DNA from: Bacillota bacterium
GTDB lineage: Bacteria > Bacillota > Clostridia > Christensenellales > SZUA-584
Direction of reading: 5' to 3'
DNA length: 47,362 nt
Assembly: GCA_023408075.1 (NCBI GenBank)
Contig: JAEYKW010000048.1
Span: forward strand, 1 to 47,362
Below are positions 33,057 to 42,310 of this stretch, in pieces. Within the stretch, counting starts at the first letter, position 1, and each line of letters starts with the position of its first letter. The position numbers and the translations under genes are program-made. The notes below the pieces were generated by a model, which worked only from the letters and a program-made list of their open reading frames with translations, did not search any database and was not told the DNA's origin.

Positions 33057-35195
33057 TTATTCTTCAGTTTTGTCTTCGGTCTCAGCCGGTCTGGCGTCGC
33101 CCTTTTTGTCGCCGGGCAGCAGGCCCTTGCGCGTCAGGTTGATGCGGCCCTGCTTATCAATTTCCACCACGCGGACGAGAATCTCATCGCCGATGTTGAC
33201 GACGTCTTCCACCTTCTTGACGTGCTCATTGGCAAGCTTGGAGATGTGCACGAGGCCGTCCTTGCCGGGAGCGAGCTCCACGAACGCACCGAAGTTCATG
33301 ATGCGCACCACCTTGCCGAGGTACACATTGCCGACTTCAACATCCTTGACAATCGCGTCGATTGCGGCTCTGGCTTTATCCGCCGCCGCTTCGTCCGCCG
33401 AGAGTATGAACACGCGGCCGTCGTCCTCGAGATCGATCTTCACGCCCGTATCGGCAATGATCTTGTTGATGACCTTGCCGCCCGAGCCGATCACCTCGCG
33501 GATCTTCTCGGGATCGATCGTGAACTGGTAAATGCGCGGCGCATACTTCGAGAGATTCGGGCGCGGCTCTGCGAGTACGGCGACCATTTTGTCGAGTATG
33601 AACATGCGGCCTTTGTTCGCCTGTGCGAGCGCACGCGTCAGTATCTCTTTGTTGATGCCTTTGATCTTGATATCCATCTGTATTGCGGTAATACCCTTGC
33701 GCGTACCCGCCACCTTGAAGTCCATATCACCAAAGAAATCTTCCAGACCCTGAATGTCCGTCAGTATCGCGAGGTTGCCCGTCTCGTCGTCCTTGATGAG
33801 GCCCATCGCCACGCCGGCCACCGGCGCTTTGAGCGGCACGCCCGCGTCCATCAGAGACAGCGTGCTGCCGCAGATGCTCGCCTGCGAAGTCGATCCGTTG
33901 GAGCTGATGCACTCGGACACCGTGCGGATTGCGTACGGGAACTCTTCCTCGCTCGGAAGCACAGGAATCAGCGCCCGTTCCGCCAGCGCGCCATGCCCTG
34001 TTTCGCGGCGGCTCGTGCTGCGCATCGGCCTGGCTTCGCCGGTCGAATACGGCGGCATATTATAGTGATGCATATAGCGTTTGAATTCCTGATCCGACAG
34101 GCCGTCCAACCGCTGGGCTTCGCTCACGGAACCGAGCGTTGTCAGCGTGAGCGCCTGCGTCTCGCCGCGTGTAAACACGGCGCTGCCGTGTGTGCGCGCG
34201 AAAATGCCCACCTCGCACCATATCGGACGAATCTCGTCCTGAGCGCGGCCATCAGGGCGGATGCCCTTGTTGATGATTCTGTCGCGGACAAGCGCTTTGC
34301 GCAGCGAGTAAAGCACGCTTTCAATATCGGCTTCCATACCCGGATACTCTTCCGCAAAATGAGTCTGCACATCGGCAGTGATTTCTTCGGTGCGCTCTTC
34401 GCGAACCTTTCTTTCGGTTGTATCGATGCTGTAAGCAACCTTTTCGGTCGCGTAAGCTTTAACCTTCTCTTCAAGCTCTTTATCGACGAGTATCAGCTTG
34501 GGTTCGGCTTTCGGCTTGCCCACTTCGCTCACGATGTTTTCAATGAATGCGACAACCCTCTTGATTTCCTCATGCGCGAGCAGTATCGCGTTGAGCATCT
34601 GGTCTTCGCTGATTTCATTGGCGCCCGCTTCCACCATCATCACGGCATCCTTTGTACCCGAGACTGTGAGGTCAAGCATGCTTTTCCCACGCTGTGCCGC
34701 ATCGGGGTTCAGCACAAACTCTCCGTCCACAATGCCGACGGTCACGCTGCCTGTGGGCCCCAAAAACGGGATGTCCGATATCGACAGTGCCACCGACGAA
34801 CCGATCATGCCCAGCGGCCCCGGTATGATGTCCTGATCTACGCTCATCACGGTGCAGACCACCTGAACGTCGTTGTAATATCCTTTGGGAAACAGCGGCC
34901 GTATCGGCCTGTCGATGAGGCGCGATGTTAAAATCGCTTTTTCGGAAGGCCTGCCCTCGCGCTTGATAAAGCCGCCCGGAATCTTACCGACCGAATACAT
35001 TTTCTCTTCGAACTCAACACTGAGCGGGAAAAAATCGATCCCGTCTCTCGGCGTTTTGGCTGCCGTTGCCGTCACCATCACGGCCGTATCGCCGCACCGC
35101 ATCAAGCATGTGCCGCCAGCCTGCTGGGCATACTTGCCCGTTTCCACCGTCAGCGTTCTGCCGGCATATTCCATTTCAAATACTCTGTGTTCCAT
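33057..35195 (-). CDS. pnp: Polyribonucleotide nucleotidyltransferase (PNPase)
   Basis: 712 residues, full length. Two RNase PH domains surround a helical linker, with FFPLSVEFEEKMYSVGKIPGGF and LTSRLIDRPIRPLFPKGY in the first, and DFKVAGTRKGITAIQMDIKI in the second. They are followed by a KH domain (IREVIGSGGKVINKI) and an S1 domain (MNFGAFVELAPGKDGLVHIS). It degrades RNA 3' to 5' with phosphate. GGAGAAG lies upstream of the ATG. It follows rpsO as in most bacteria, but the strong rpsO terminator between them suggests read-through or a second promoter. A hairpin leader is at 35223-35248. Confidence 0.97.
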   Translation of the reverse strand: MEHRVFEMEYAGRTLTVETGKYAQQAGGTCLMRCGDTAVMVTATAAKTPRDGIDFFPLSVEFEEKMYSVGKIPGGFIKREGRPSEKAILTSRLIDRPIRPLFPKGYYNDVQVVCTVMSVDQDIIPGPLGMIGSSVALSISDIPFLGPTGSVTVGIVDGEFVLNPDAAQRGKSMLDLTVSGTKDAVMMVEAGANEISEDQMLNAILLAHEEIKRVVAFIENIVSEVGKPKAEPKLILVDKELEEKVKAYATEKVAYSIDTTERKVREERTEEITADVQTHFAEEYPGMEADIESVLYSLRKALVRDRIINKGIRPDGRAQDEIRPIWCEVGIFARTHGSAVFTRGETQALTLTTLGSVSEAQRLDGLSDQEFKRYMHHYNMPPYSTGEARPMRSTSRRETGHGALAERALIPVLPSEEEFPYAIRTVSECISSNGSTSQASICGSTLSLMDAGVPLKAPVAGVAMGLIKDDETGNLAILTDIQGLEDFFGDMDFKVAGTRKGITAIQMDIKIKGINKEILTRALAQANKGRMFILDKMVAVLAEPRPNLSKYAPRIYQFTIDPEKIREVIGSGGKVINKIIADTGVKIDLEDDGRVFILSADEAAADKARAAIDAIVKDVEVGNVYLGKVVRIMNFGAFVELAPGKDGLVHISKLANEHVKKVEDVVNIGDEILVRVVEIDKQGRINLTRKGLLPGDKKGDARPAETEDKTEE

Positions 35196-35222
35196 TTTTC
35201 TACTTCTCCTTCTTCCTTACCA

Positions 35223-35248
35223 GCATTGCGTATGCCCCATACGCATGC
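35223..35248 (-). promoter_or_regulatory. Hairpin in the pnp leader
   Basis: GCGTATG / CATACGC (35228-35234, 35238-35244) extended by GCAT / ATGC forms a hairpin just before the pnp ribosome site. In enteric bacteria the pnp leader is cleaved by RNase III and used for autoregulation; a similar role here is only an inference. Confidence 0.45.
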
Positions 35249-35277
35249 CCCATGCAGCTTGGCATGTTTTTTTGAAC

Positions 35278-35309
35278 AAATAATAGAGCGGTCGCCCGCT
35301 CTATTATTT
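35278..35309 (-). terminator. Strong terminator after rpsO
   Basis: AAATAATAGAGCGG (35278-35291) and its exact complement (35296-35309) form a 14-bp stem with a four-base loop, two bases after the rpsO stop codon region. The AT-rich base and following T-rich tract fit termination. Confidence 0.8.
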
Positions 35310-35310
35310 G

Positions 35311-35574
35311 TTATTTTCTTAAGTTCAAACCCTTAAGCACTTCTCTGTAACGCTCAATGTCCTTTTTCTTAAGATAGTTCAGCAAGCCTCTCCTTTTACC
35401 GACCATTTTCAGCAAACCACGTTTGGAATGGTGATCCTTCGAATGTGTCTTTAAATGATCGTTGAGATGGTTGATGCGCTCGCTCAGCAGCGCAATCTGA
35501 ACTTCCGGCGATCCCGTGTCGCCCGCACTGATGGCGAACTGCGAGATAATACCCGCCTTTTTTTCCTTATCCAT
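35311..35574 (-). CDS. rpsO: 30S ribosomal protein S15
   Basis: 87 residues, typical. It binds 16S rRNA early in small-subunit assembly. Conserved segments are FAISAGDTGSPEVQIALLSERINHL and HLKTHSKDHHSKRGLLKMVGKRRGLLNYL. Ribosome site AGGAGG. It precedes pnp on the same strand. Confidence 0.98.
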   Translation of the reverse strand: MDKEKKAGIISQFAISAGDTGSPEVQIALLSERINHLNDHLKTHSKDHHSKRGLLKMVGKRRGLLNYLKKKDIERYREVLKGLNLRK

Positions 35575-35660
35575 TTTTTCCTCCTGTTAGTAAAAACCCC
35601 GTAAACAATGCAAAGCGTCGGATACTCGCCAAGCAGTGTAAACGGTTAAAATCAGAGTTT

Positions 35661-35689
35661 ATGATAACATAAGAGACTTTGTTTGTAAA
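35661..35689 (-). promoter_or_regulatory. Promoter of rpsO
   Basis: Minus strand TTTACA (35684-35689), 17-base spacer, TATCAT (35661-35666). The leader is about 80 bases and may hold the S15 autoregulatory site; no clear fold is visible. Confidence 0.6.
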
Positions 35690-35867
35690 CATCGTCTTTT
35701 TGTTATCCGAAGGGCCGGTTTTAACTATCATAGTCAACCCTGAAAGATTTTATACGAACTGCAGATTGTGAAATCTTGATCACCAAAATGCTTTATTTTT
35801 GACATGATTATCTACCTAATTATTATATTTTTTTCACATACTAACATATCCACACCCGAAACATCTA

Positions 35868-35876
35868 TGCTATAAT
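35868..35876 (+). promoter_or_regulatory. Extended -10 promoter of the rnf operon
   Basis: TGCTATAAT (35868-35876) is an extended -10 element about 40 bases before rnfC; no good -35 box is present. The AT-rich divergent gap to rpsO holds nothing else recognisable. Confidence 0.5.
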
Positions 35877-35917
35877 AATTTGTCCGGGAATGATTATTAA
35901 ATGATAAAGGAGACCGT

Positions 35918-37246
35918 ATGGCTAAAAAACTGTCATTTAGGGGCGGCATTCATCCTCTTAAAGGCATTCATCATGGCAAAACGCTGTCGGATAATCGTCC
36001 GATAGAGGTCTGCAGTGTGCCAAATGAGATCGTGCTGCCGCTTTCCCAGCATATCGGCGCGCCCTCCGTCCCCGTCGTCAACGTTGGCGACAAGGTGGAT
36101 ATGGGGCAGATGGTGGCCGATGCGAGCGGTTATGTGAGTGTGCCGTGCTTTTCAAGCGTATCGGGCACTGTCAAAGCCATTGAACAACGCCCCCATATTT
36201 CCGGGCGTTCAATGATGGCTGTTGTTATCGAGAACGATTTTGAGGACAGACTGTCCCCCGACATCAAAAGCCCCGGCAGCCTGGAGGCGTTATCTTCAAA
36301 ACAGATTGTTGATATCATTAAGGGCGCCGGTATCGTGGGGATGGGCGGCGCTGCTTTTCCGACGCATGTCAAGCTCTCGCCGCCGCCCGAAAAGACAATT
36401 GATACGCTGATTGTGAACGGCGCGGAATGTGAGCCTTATTTAACCGCCGATCACCGGCTCATGCTTGAGCATCCCGACGAGATCGTCCGCGGCCTTGAAG
36501 CCGTGATGAAGGTGCTCGGTGTGGAGAAGGCTTATATCGCCATCGAGGCCAACAAGCCCGACGCAATTGCCGCCGTTTCCAAAGCGGTGCAGGGCAAGAA
36601 AATCAATGTGGATACGCTGCGCGTGAAGTACCCCCAAGGTGCTGAAAAGCAGCTCATCTACGCAGTCACAAAAAGGCAGGTGCCGTCCGGCGGGCTGCCG
36701 ATGGACGTGGGCACCGTGGTTGTTAACGCGGGTTCCGTCTACCAGATCACTCTCGCCATCGAAAAGGGACTGCCGCTTTATGAGCGCGTCGTCACCGTAA
36801 CCGGCTGTGTCGGCAGCCCGTCCAACCTGCTCGTGCGCCTCGGCACGCCGATTTCACATGTAATTGCGCAGGTCGGCGGATTCTCCGGCAAGGTCGAAAA
36901 GGTCATCGCGGGCGGCCCGATGATGGGCATCACGCAGCACAACTTGAACGCGCCTGTGATGAAGGGCACATCGGGGCTGCTGGCTCTTGATGAGAAAATG
37001 GCCAAAAGCGCGCAGGCTTCGGCGTGCATCCGCTGCGGAAAGTGCGTAATGGTTTGCCCGATGGGCCTGCTCCCGTATCTGCTGGGCGACTACGCCGAGC
37101 ATGAGCGCTTTGAGGATGCGGAAAAAACGCACGTGCTCGACTGCATGGAATGCGGCAGCTGCGCTTATGTCTGCCCGGCGAATCGCCATCTCGTGCAGGA
37201 AATGCGCCTCGCGAAGTCGCAGATCATGCAGAAACGCAAGAAATAA
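35918..37246 (+). CDS. rnfC: Rnf complex subunit C
   Basis: 442 residues, the compact clostridial size without the long proteobacterial C-terminal repeats. The N-terminal FRGGIHPLKGIHHGKT, a glycine-rich NADH/FMN site GMGGAAFPTHVKL near residue 143, and two cysteine motifs CIRCGKCVMVCP and CMECGSCAYVCP for [4Fe-4S] clusters are visible. It passes electrons between NADH and the complex. AAAGGAG before the ATG. First gene of rnfCDGEAB. Confidence 0.97.
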   Translation: MAKKLSFRGGIHPLKGIHHGKTLSDNRPIEVCSVPNEIVLPLSQHIGAPSVPVVNVGDKVDMGQMVADASGYVSVPCFSSVSGTVKAIEQRPHISGRSMMAVVIENDFEDRLSPDIKSPGSLEALSSKQIVDIIKGAGIVGMGGAAFPTHVKLSPPPEKTIDTLIVNGAECEPYLTADHRLMLEHPDEIVRGLEAVMKVLGVEKAYIAIEANKPDAIAAVSKAVQGKKINVDTLRVKYPQGAEKQLIYAVTKRQVPSGGLPMDVGTVVVNAGSVYQITLAIEKGLPLYERVVTVTGCVGSPSNLLVRLGTPISHVIAQVGGFSGKVEKVIAGGPMMGITQHNLNAPVMKGTSGLLALDEKMAKSAQASACIRCGKCVMVCPMGLLPYLLGDYAEHERFEDAEKTHVLDCMECGSCAYVCPANRHLVQEMRLAKSQIMQKRKK

Positions 37247-37274
37247 TTTACCTTATCTTATTTTGGAGGTGTAT

Positions 37275-38210
37275 ATGGACCAGTACATTATGTCTTCATC
37301 GCCGCATGTGCGCGCCAGTGAGACGACATCGCGTATCATGCGTGACGTAATCATCGCGCTGCTGCCCGCAACGGCATTCGGCGTCTATATCTTCGGTCTC
37401 AATGCGCTGTGGGTGGTGCTGATCAGCGTGGCATTCGCCGTACTCACCGAATTGGTGCTGCAGCTGTTCATGAATAAAAAAGTGACCGTCGGCGACGGCA
37501 GCGCGGCTGTGACCGGTTTGCTGCTCGCGCTCAATCTGCCGCCGTCTGTGCCGCTTTGGATCCCGATGCTCGGCTCGGCATTTGCCATCGCGATCGTCAA
37601 ACAGTGCTTTGGCGGTCTCGGGCACAACTTCATTAACCCCGCGCTCGCGGCACGCGCGTTCCTGCTTGTTTCATGGCCGACAGCCATGACGACATGGACG
37701 ATCCCGGGTGTCGATGCGGTTTCTTCATCAACGCCGCTCGGCGCGCTGAAAATGGGCGAAGCATTGTCGTCATATCAGGACATGTTTATCGGCAACATCG
37801 GCGGCTGTATCGGTGAAACAAGCGCGATAGCACTGATTATCGGCGGCCTTTACCTGATCGCACGGCGCGTGATCGATCCGCGCATCCCCGTGATTTATAT
37901 CGGCACGGTGGCGCTGTTCACATGGATCGCGGGGCCGCAGGGGCTGTTCACGGGCGACGCGCTGTACCACATACTCGGCGGCGGCCTGATGCTCGGCGCG
38001 TTCTTCATGGCGACGGACTACACCACCTCGCCGATGAGCGGCACCGGTAAAATCGTGTTTGCGGTGGGCTGCGGCGTGCTGACCAGCGTCATCCGTCTCT
38101 GGGGCGGGTATCCCGAGGGCGTATCGTATTCGATACTGCTTATGAACCTCGTGGTGCCGCTGCTCGATAAGGCGTTCATGCCCAAGCGGTTTGGAGGTGC
38201 GGTGAAATGA
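37275..38210 (+). CDS. rnfD: Rnf complex subunit D
   Basis: 311 residues, about ten membrane helices. The covalent FMN site is T153 in DAVSSSTPLG, matching the S-x-T motif of RnfD/NqrB. GHNFINPALAARAFLL and MATDYTTSPMS are conserved family segments. ATG at 37275 has GGAGG nearby; the longer frame upstream lies inside rnfC. It overlaps rnfG by four bases. Confidence 0.97.
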   Translation: MDQYIMSSSPHVRASETTSRIMRDVIIALLPATAFGVYIFGLNALWVVLISVAFAVLTELVLQLFMNKKVTVGDGSAAVTGLLLALNLPPSVPLWIPMLGSAFAIAIVKQCFGGLGHNFINPALAARAFLLVSWPTAMTTWTIPGVDAVSSSTPLGALKMGEALSSYQDMFIGNIGGCIGETSAIALIIGGLYLIARRVIDPRIPVIYIGTVALFTWIAGPQGLFTGDALYHILGGGLMLGAFFMATDYTTSPMSGTGKIVFAVGCGVLTSVIRLWGGYPEGVSYSILLMNLVVPLLDKAFMPKRFGGAVK

Positions 38211-38782
38211 AAAACATCGCCGTCATTACGTTAAAACTGCTCATCATCACGATTATCGCGGGCGTCATACTCGGTGTTGTCAACAGCGTGACCAAAGACC
38301 CCATCGCCGAGCAAGCTTTGAAGGAAGCCACACAGGCGCGGCAGGCCGTGTTCCCCGATGCGGTTGATTTCAGGAAACTGGATGTGGATATCCCCGAGGA
38401 ATACGCCATAATAAAGGAAGTCTTTGAAGCACTCGATGCGGACGGCAATCCCATCGGCATCACGGCGGCTGTCGTGACCAAAGGTTATAGCTCGGGCCTC
38501 AACCTGTCGATCGGCATTGGAGCCGACGGGTTTGTCAAAGGCGTGAATCTTGGCAGCAACAATGAGTCGCCCGGTTTTGGCTCAAGAGCACCCGAGGAGC
38601 TGCTGCCTCAATTCGATACGGGAAAGTCGTATGATCAGCCATTCGCAATCGTCAAGCAGCCCGCTGAAAGTGAAAATGAAATTCAAGCCATATCGGGCGC
38701 AACGATCACATCCAAGGGCATCATCAATGCCGTGAATACGGTCGTCGAATTCTATAAACAGATGGCGGGAGGTGCGCAATGA
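38207..38782 (+). CDS. rnfG: Rnf complex subunit G
   Basis: 191 residues. One N-terminal membrane helix and an extracytoplasmic FMN-binding domain. The phosphoester-linked FMN threonine lies in AISGATITSKG near residue 167; ESPGFGSRA precedes it. It is coupled to rnfD and rnfE by ATGA overlaps on both sides. Confidence 0.96.
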   Translation: MKNIAVITLKLLIITIIAGVILGVVNSVTKDPIAEQALKEATQARQAVFPDAVDFRKLDVDIPEEYAIIKEVFEALDADGNPIGITAAVVTKGYSSGLNLSIGIGADGFVKGVNLGSNNESPGFGSRAPEELLPQFDTGKSYDQPFAIVKQPAESENEIQAISGATITSKGIINAVNTVVEFYKQMAGGAQ

Positions 38783-39399
38783 AAAACAAAGTGAAACCCA
38801 TGGCCGTGCTTAAAAACGGCATGTTTACGGAAAACCCGACGTTCCGGCTTGTGCTGGGCATGTGCCCCACGCTCGCGGTCACCACGGTGGCGTCCAACGC
38901 CATCGGCATGGGCCTCGCGGCCACATTTGTGCTGGTGGGGTCCAACGTCGTGATAGCGATGATGCGCAATTTCATACCCTCCAAAGTGCGTATCCCGGCC
39001 TACGTCGTGATTATCGCGGCGTTTGTGACGGTGGTGCAGCTGCTGCTCAAGGCGTTCGTGCCCGCGCTGGATAAATCTCTCGGCATATTCATACCGCTGA
39101 TCGTGGTCAACTGCATCATACTCGCGAGAGCCGAAGCCTATGCGTCCAAAAACGGCGTATTTGCCTCGCTGCTCGACGGTGTGGGGATCGGGCTCGGTTT
39201 TACGGGTGCGATGCTCATCATCTCGACCCTCCGGGAAATTTTCGGCAAAGGCGAGTTCTTCGGTATATCGTTGTTTGGCGACGGTTTTCAGGGGGCGACG
39301 ATTCTGAGTCTCCCGCCGGGAGGGTTCATCACACTCGGGCTGCTGCTCGGGCTTATCAACTTCATCGGCATGAAGAGAAAAAAGAAAGGAGCGCGTTAA
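38779..39399 (+). CDS. rnfE: Rnf complex subunit E
   Basis: 206 residues with six membrane helices. LVLGMCPTLAVTTVASNAIGMG near the start and IVVNCIILARAEAYAS in the middle carry the conserved cysteines that bind an intramembrane iron-sulphur centre with RnfA. The stop precedes rnfA by three bases. Confidence 0.96.
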   Translation: MKNKVKPMAVLKNGMFTENPTFRLVLGMCPTLAVTTVASNAIGMGLAATFVLVGSNVVIAMMRNFIPSKVRIPAYVVIIAAFVTVVQLLLKAFVPALDKSLGIFIPLIVVNCIILARAEAYASKNGVFASLLDGVGIGLGFTGAMLIISTLREIFGKGEFFGISLFGDGFQGATILSLPPGGFITLGLLLGLINFIGMKRKKKGAR

Positions 39400-39402
39400 C
39401 GA

Positions 39403-39987
39403 ATGGAAGGGATTTCAGGCATACTGCTGCTGCTGCTAAGCTCAATACTCGTCAACAACTTCATTCTCTCAAGGTTCCTTGGCATCTGCCCGTTCCTCGG
39501 CGTATCCAAGCGGGTGGAGACGGCGCTCGGCATGGGCTTCGCGGTCACGTTTGTGATGGCGCTCGCGTCTGTGATTACATATCTTGTCCAGTATTATCTG
39601 CTTGTCCCGTTCGGGATTGAATACATGCAGACAATTGCGTTCATACTTGTGATCGCAGCGCTCGTACAGCTTGTGGAAATGGCGTTGCAAAAGCTGGTGC
39701 CCTCGCTGTATCTCGCGCTCGGCGTGTATCTGCCGCTCATCACCACCAACTGCGCGGTGCTCGGCGTCGCGATACTCAACATCAACGAAAGTTACGACCT
39801 GCTGCAGTCGCTCGTTAACGGCATCGGCGGCGCACTCGGCTTTACGCTGGCCATTGTGCTCTTTGCGGGCATCCGCGAGCGGCTCGAACTGGCGAACATC
39901 CCCGAGCCCTTGAAGGGTTTTCCCATCGCTCTCGTTTCGGCGGGACTGATGGCGATTGCCTTCCTTGGATTCTCAGGGCTCGTATAA
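39403..39987 (+). CDS. rnfA: Rnf complex subunit A
   Basis: 194 residues with six membrane helices, homologous in fold to RnfE but inverted in the membrane. NNFILSRFLGICPFLGVS and LPLITTNCAVLGVAI hold the conserved cysteines. With RnfE it forms the ion-translocating core. Confidence 0.97.
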   Translation: MEGISGILLLLLSSILVNNFILSRFLGICPFLGVSKRVETALGMGFAVTFVMALASVITYLVQYYLLVPFGIEYMQTIAFILVIAALVQLVEMALQKLVPSLYLALGVYLPLITTNCAVLGVAILNINESYDLLQSLVNGIGGALGFTLAIVLFAGIRERLELANIPEPLKGFPIALVSAGLMAIAFLGFSGLV

Positions 39988-40001
39988 CGGAGGTCTGAAA
40001 C

Positions 40002-40829
40002 ATGTGGAATGAAATATTATGGCCTGTCATCGTCCTTGGGGGTCTGGGGCTGTTGCTCGGCCTTGGCCTTGCCATCGCAGCCAAGCTGCTGGCGGTGAAG
40101 ACCGATGAGAATATCGAAAAGGTGCGCGAGCTGCTGCCGGGTGCCAACTGCGGCGGCTGCGGTTTTCCGGGCTGTGACGGCCTTGCCAAGGCGCTTTGCG
40201 CAGGCGAGGCGCAAGTAAGCCAGTGCAGCGCGCTCTCGTGCGAGAACTTAAACGCAATCGCGGAGCTGCTCGGCGTAGAAGCCGCGCCCGGTGAAAAGAT
40301 CGTGGCGCGTGTGCTGTGCCGCGGCGACAGCGAGAACTGCGTCTCGCAGTACACGTATTCGGGCATTTCCGACTGCCGCGCGGCCGCGCTTGTGGCGGGC
40401 GGCCCGAAATCGTGCGCGTTTGGCTGCGTGGGGCTATTAACCTGCGGCAAGGTCTGCCCGTTCGGCGCTATTTATTTGAGCGACAAGGGCATCGCGGCGG
40501 TGGACGAGACCAAGTGCACCGGCTGCGGAAAATGCGTTGAGGAGTGCCCCAAGCATGTCATCAAAGTGATGCCGCAGAACAAGAACGTGTTCATCAGCTG
40601 CCGCACGACCGAGAAAGGCAAGGCGGTGACGGTCAACTGCAAGGCAGGCTGCATCGCGTGCGGCATCTGCTCGAAGAAGTGTCCCGAAGGCGCAATCGTG
40701 TTGGTGAACAATCTGCCCGTGATTGATTACGACAAGTGCACCGGCTGCGGCATATGCGCCGAGGTGTGCCCCAAGGGCACCATCGCGAACATGGATAAGC
40801 TCAGCAACGCATGCAAGGTGGCAAACTGA
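40002..40829 (+). CDS. rnfB: Rnf complex subunit B
   Basis: 275 residues. An N-terminal membrane helix, then CGGCGFPGCDGLA with a later cysteine as the first [4Fe-4S] site. Ferredoxin-like clusters follow: CTGCGKCVEECPKH, CIACGICSKKCPEG and CTGCGICAEVCPKG. It accepts electrons from reduced ferredoxin. GGAGG before the ATG. Last rnf gene, followed by maf after four bases. Confidence 0.97.
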   Translation: MWNEILWPVIVLGGLGLLLGLGLAIAAKLLAVKTDENIEKVRELLPGANCGGCGFPGCDGLAKALCAGEAQVSQCSALSCENLNAIAELLGVEAAPGEKIVARVLCRGDSENCVSQYTYSGISDCRAAALVAGGPKSCAFGCVGLLTCGKVCPFGAIYLSDKGIAAVDETKCTGCGKCVEECPKHVIKVMPQNKNVFISCRTTEKGKAVTVNCKAGCIACGICSKKCPEGAIVLVNNLPVIDYDKCTGCGICAEVCPKGTIANMDKLSNACKVAN

Positions 40830-40833
40830 TAAC

Positions 40834-41397
40834 ATGAGCATAAAACCAAACACACGCGTGATACTCGCGTCGGCCTCGCCGAGGCGAAAAGAGCTGCTGG
40901 CCTACATCATCCCAGCGTTCGAGATCATACCGAGCGGCATTGACGAGACGGCCACGGGCACGCCCGCGGCGCAGGTGAAGATGCTCGCCGTGGACAAAGC
41001 GGCCGATATTGCGCGGCAGTACCCGGAGGCGCTCGTGATCGGGGCGGACACGCTCGTGGCGGTAAACCGCCGCGTGCTCGGAAAGCCAAGCGACGAAGCG
41101 CAGGCAGCAGAGATGCTGAAAATGCTCTCAGGCCGCGAGCACCGCGTGTATACGGGCGTGGCGGTGATTTACAAGGGTCACACCCATGCCGATGTCAACA
41201 TGACGCGCGTGCGGTTTGCGCCGCTGTCTGACGAAGAGATTCGGGATTATATTGCGACGGGCGAGCCGATGGACAAGGCGGGCGCGTATGGGATTCAAGG
41301 ATACGGCGGAAAGTTTATCAGCGCCGTTCACGGCGATTATTTCAATGTGATGGGGCTGCCGCTGAATATGCTGTATAATATGCTTAAAGAGATATAG
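40834..41397 (+). CDS. maf: Maf-type nucleoside triphosphate pyrophosphatase
   Basis: 187 residues. Conserved motifs are LASASPRRKELL at the start, VIGADTLVAVNRRVLGKP near 70 and DYIATGEPMDKAGAYGIQGYGG near 140, then GDYFNVMGLPLNML. It hydrolyses dTTP, UTP or modified nucleotides and is linked to septum inhibition. Start four bases after rnfB, so it is read from the rnf transcript, which is unusual. No strong ribosome site is visible between the genes. Confidence 0.93.
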   Translation: MSIKPNTRVILASASPRRKELLAYIIPAFEIIPSGIDETATGTPAAQVKMLAVDKAADIARQYPEALVIGADTLVAVNRRVLGKPSDEAQAAEMLKMLSGREHRVYTGVAVIYKGHTHADVNMTRVRFAPLSDEEIRDYIATGEPMDKAGAYGIQGYGGKFISAVHGDYFNVMGLPLNMLYNMLKEI

Positions 41398-41411
41398 AAG
41401 TTAGGATGATG

Positions 41412-41441
41412 AAGCCCAAAGGTACCAGCCTTCGGGCTTTT
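41412..41441 (+). terminator. Terminator of the rnf-maf operon
   Basis: AAGCCCAAAGG / CCTTCGGGCTT stem (one A-C mismatch) with a six-base loop, ending in TTTT, 14 bases after the maf stop codon. Confidence 0.75.
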
Positions 41442-41469
41442 GGGTTAGTGGATGGATACAATCAGTTTA

Positions 41470-42240
41470 TCAAGTATTCCATATACCCGCAATCAGTACC
41501 CCGCAGACGATGGCAATAATAAAGCTTAGTAGTGTTCCAATAAGGTAGTACTCAGCGTATCGCTCATCATCCATTTTAGAGTGCCTCGCAATAGACTTGG
41601 CCGTCAGCAACAATCCAACCGCCGCCCACTGATTTAATGGGATTAGTATTAGTATTGTGATACGTTCAAGGATGCCAATCCATTTGCCCGGATGTGCTGA
41701 GTCTTCTTCATCACAATTTAGGTTAAGTTTTAAATCATCTAAAATATATCGTATAAGATAAGAGCCGCCCCAAATGCACCCAATACCAACAACGATCGTC
41801 CAAACGACATTGTCATTCGTTATATTCCAATCCGGCAGGGATAATGTATTTTTTATAATTTCATAGTAACCAACAGAAGGTTGTCCTAGATAACCTATCA
41901 AAAAGTATATAATGACTGCTATTGAAACGATATGCAATGCCTGATCTAACACAAAAATTAATGTTGAGTACTTCTTGCCATTCAGGAGGGTCTTAAGACT
42001 GTCTAAAATAAAATGAATTACTGTCACTGATATAACGCTGAGCATTACCCCCCAACCACTCAACAGCATAAAAAAAGCTGCCATATTAATTAAAAATGTG
42101 ATAACAATATGGCTACCCATCGCTAGCCAACCATTTTTATTCTTCAAACACTTTTTTTGTTCCGCCACTTTAGTTGTTTGAAATAAAAAATCACTCATGA
42201 GATGTGCCGCTGTGGCCAAGGCAAAGATAGAAAGATACAT
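41470..42240 (-). CDS. DUF3307 multi-pass membrane protein
   Basis: About 256 residues with seven or more hydrophobic helices. The start LATAAHLMSDFLFQTTKVAEQKK is the DUF3307 hallmark (H-x-x-x-DF-x-x-Q). HFILDSLKTLL and FVLDQALHIVSI continue the family pattern of histidines and aspartates in membrane helices. Function unknown. ATG at 42240 has GGGGG six bases upstream; the longer frame starts within that site. It lies about 130 bases after a SatD-family gene and shares its low GC. Confidence 0.8.
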   Translation of the reverse strand: MYLSIFALATAAHLMSDFLFQTTKVAEQKKCLKNKNGWLAMGSHIVITFLINMAAFFMLLSGWGVMLSVISVTVIHFILDSLKTLLNGKKYSTLIFVLDQALHIVSIAVIIYFLIGYLGQPSVGYYEIIKNTLSLPDWNITNDNVVWTIVVGIGCIWGGSYLIRYILDDLKLNLNCDEEDSAHPGKWIGILERITILILIPLNQWAAVGLLLTAKSIARHSKMDDERYAEYYLIGTLLSFIIAIVCGVLIAGIWNT

Positions 42241-42310
42241 AGTCATCCCCCTACGATATATAACGTCAACAGGATATTCTGAATTAAACAACCATCAATA
42301 GATGCGCCCA

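Noticed and set aside
32907..34931. A long plus-strand open frame of 674 codons
   Set aside because: It runs antisense to pnp, whose domains are complete. The composition (His- and Arg-rich) is what the opposite strand of a GC-rich gene gives, and there is no ribosome site.
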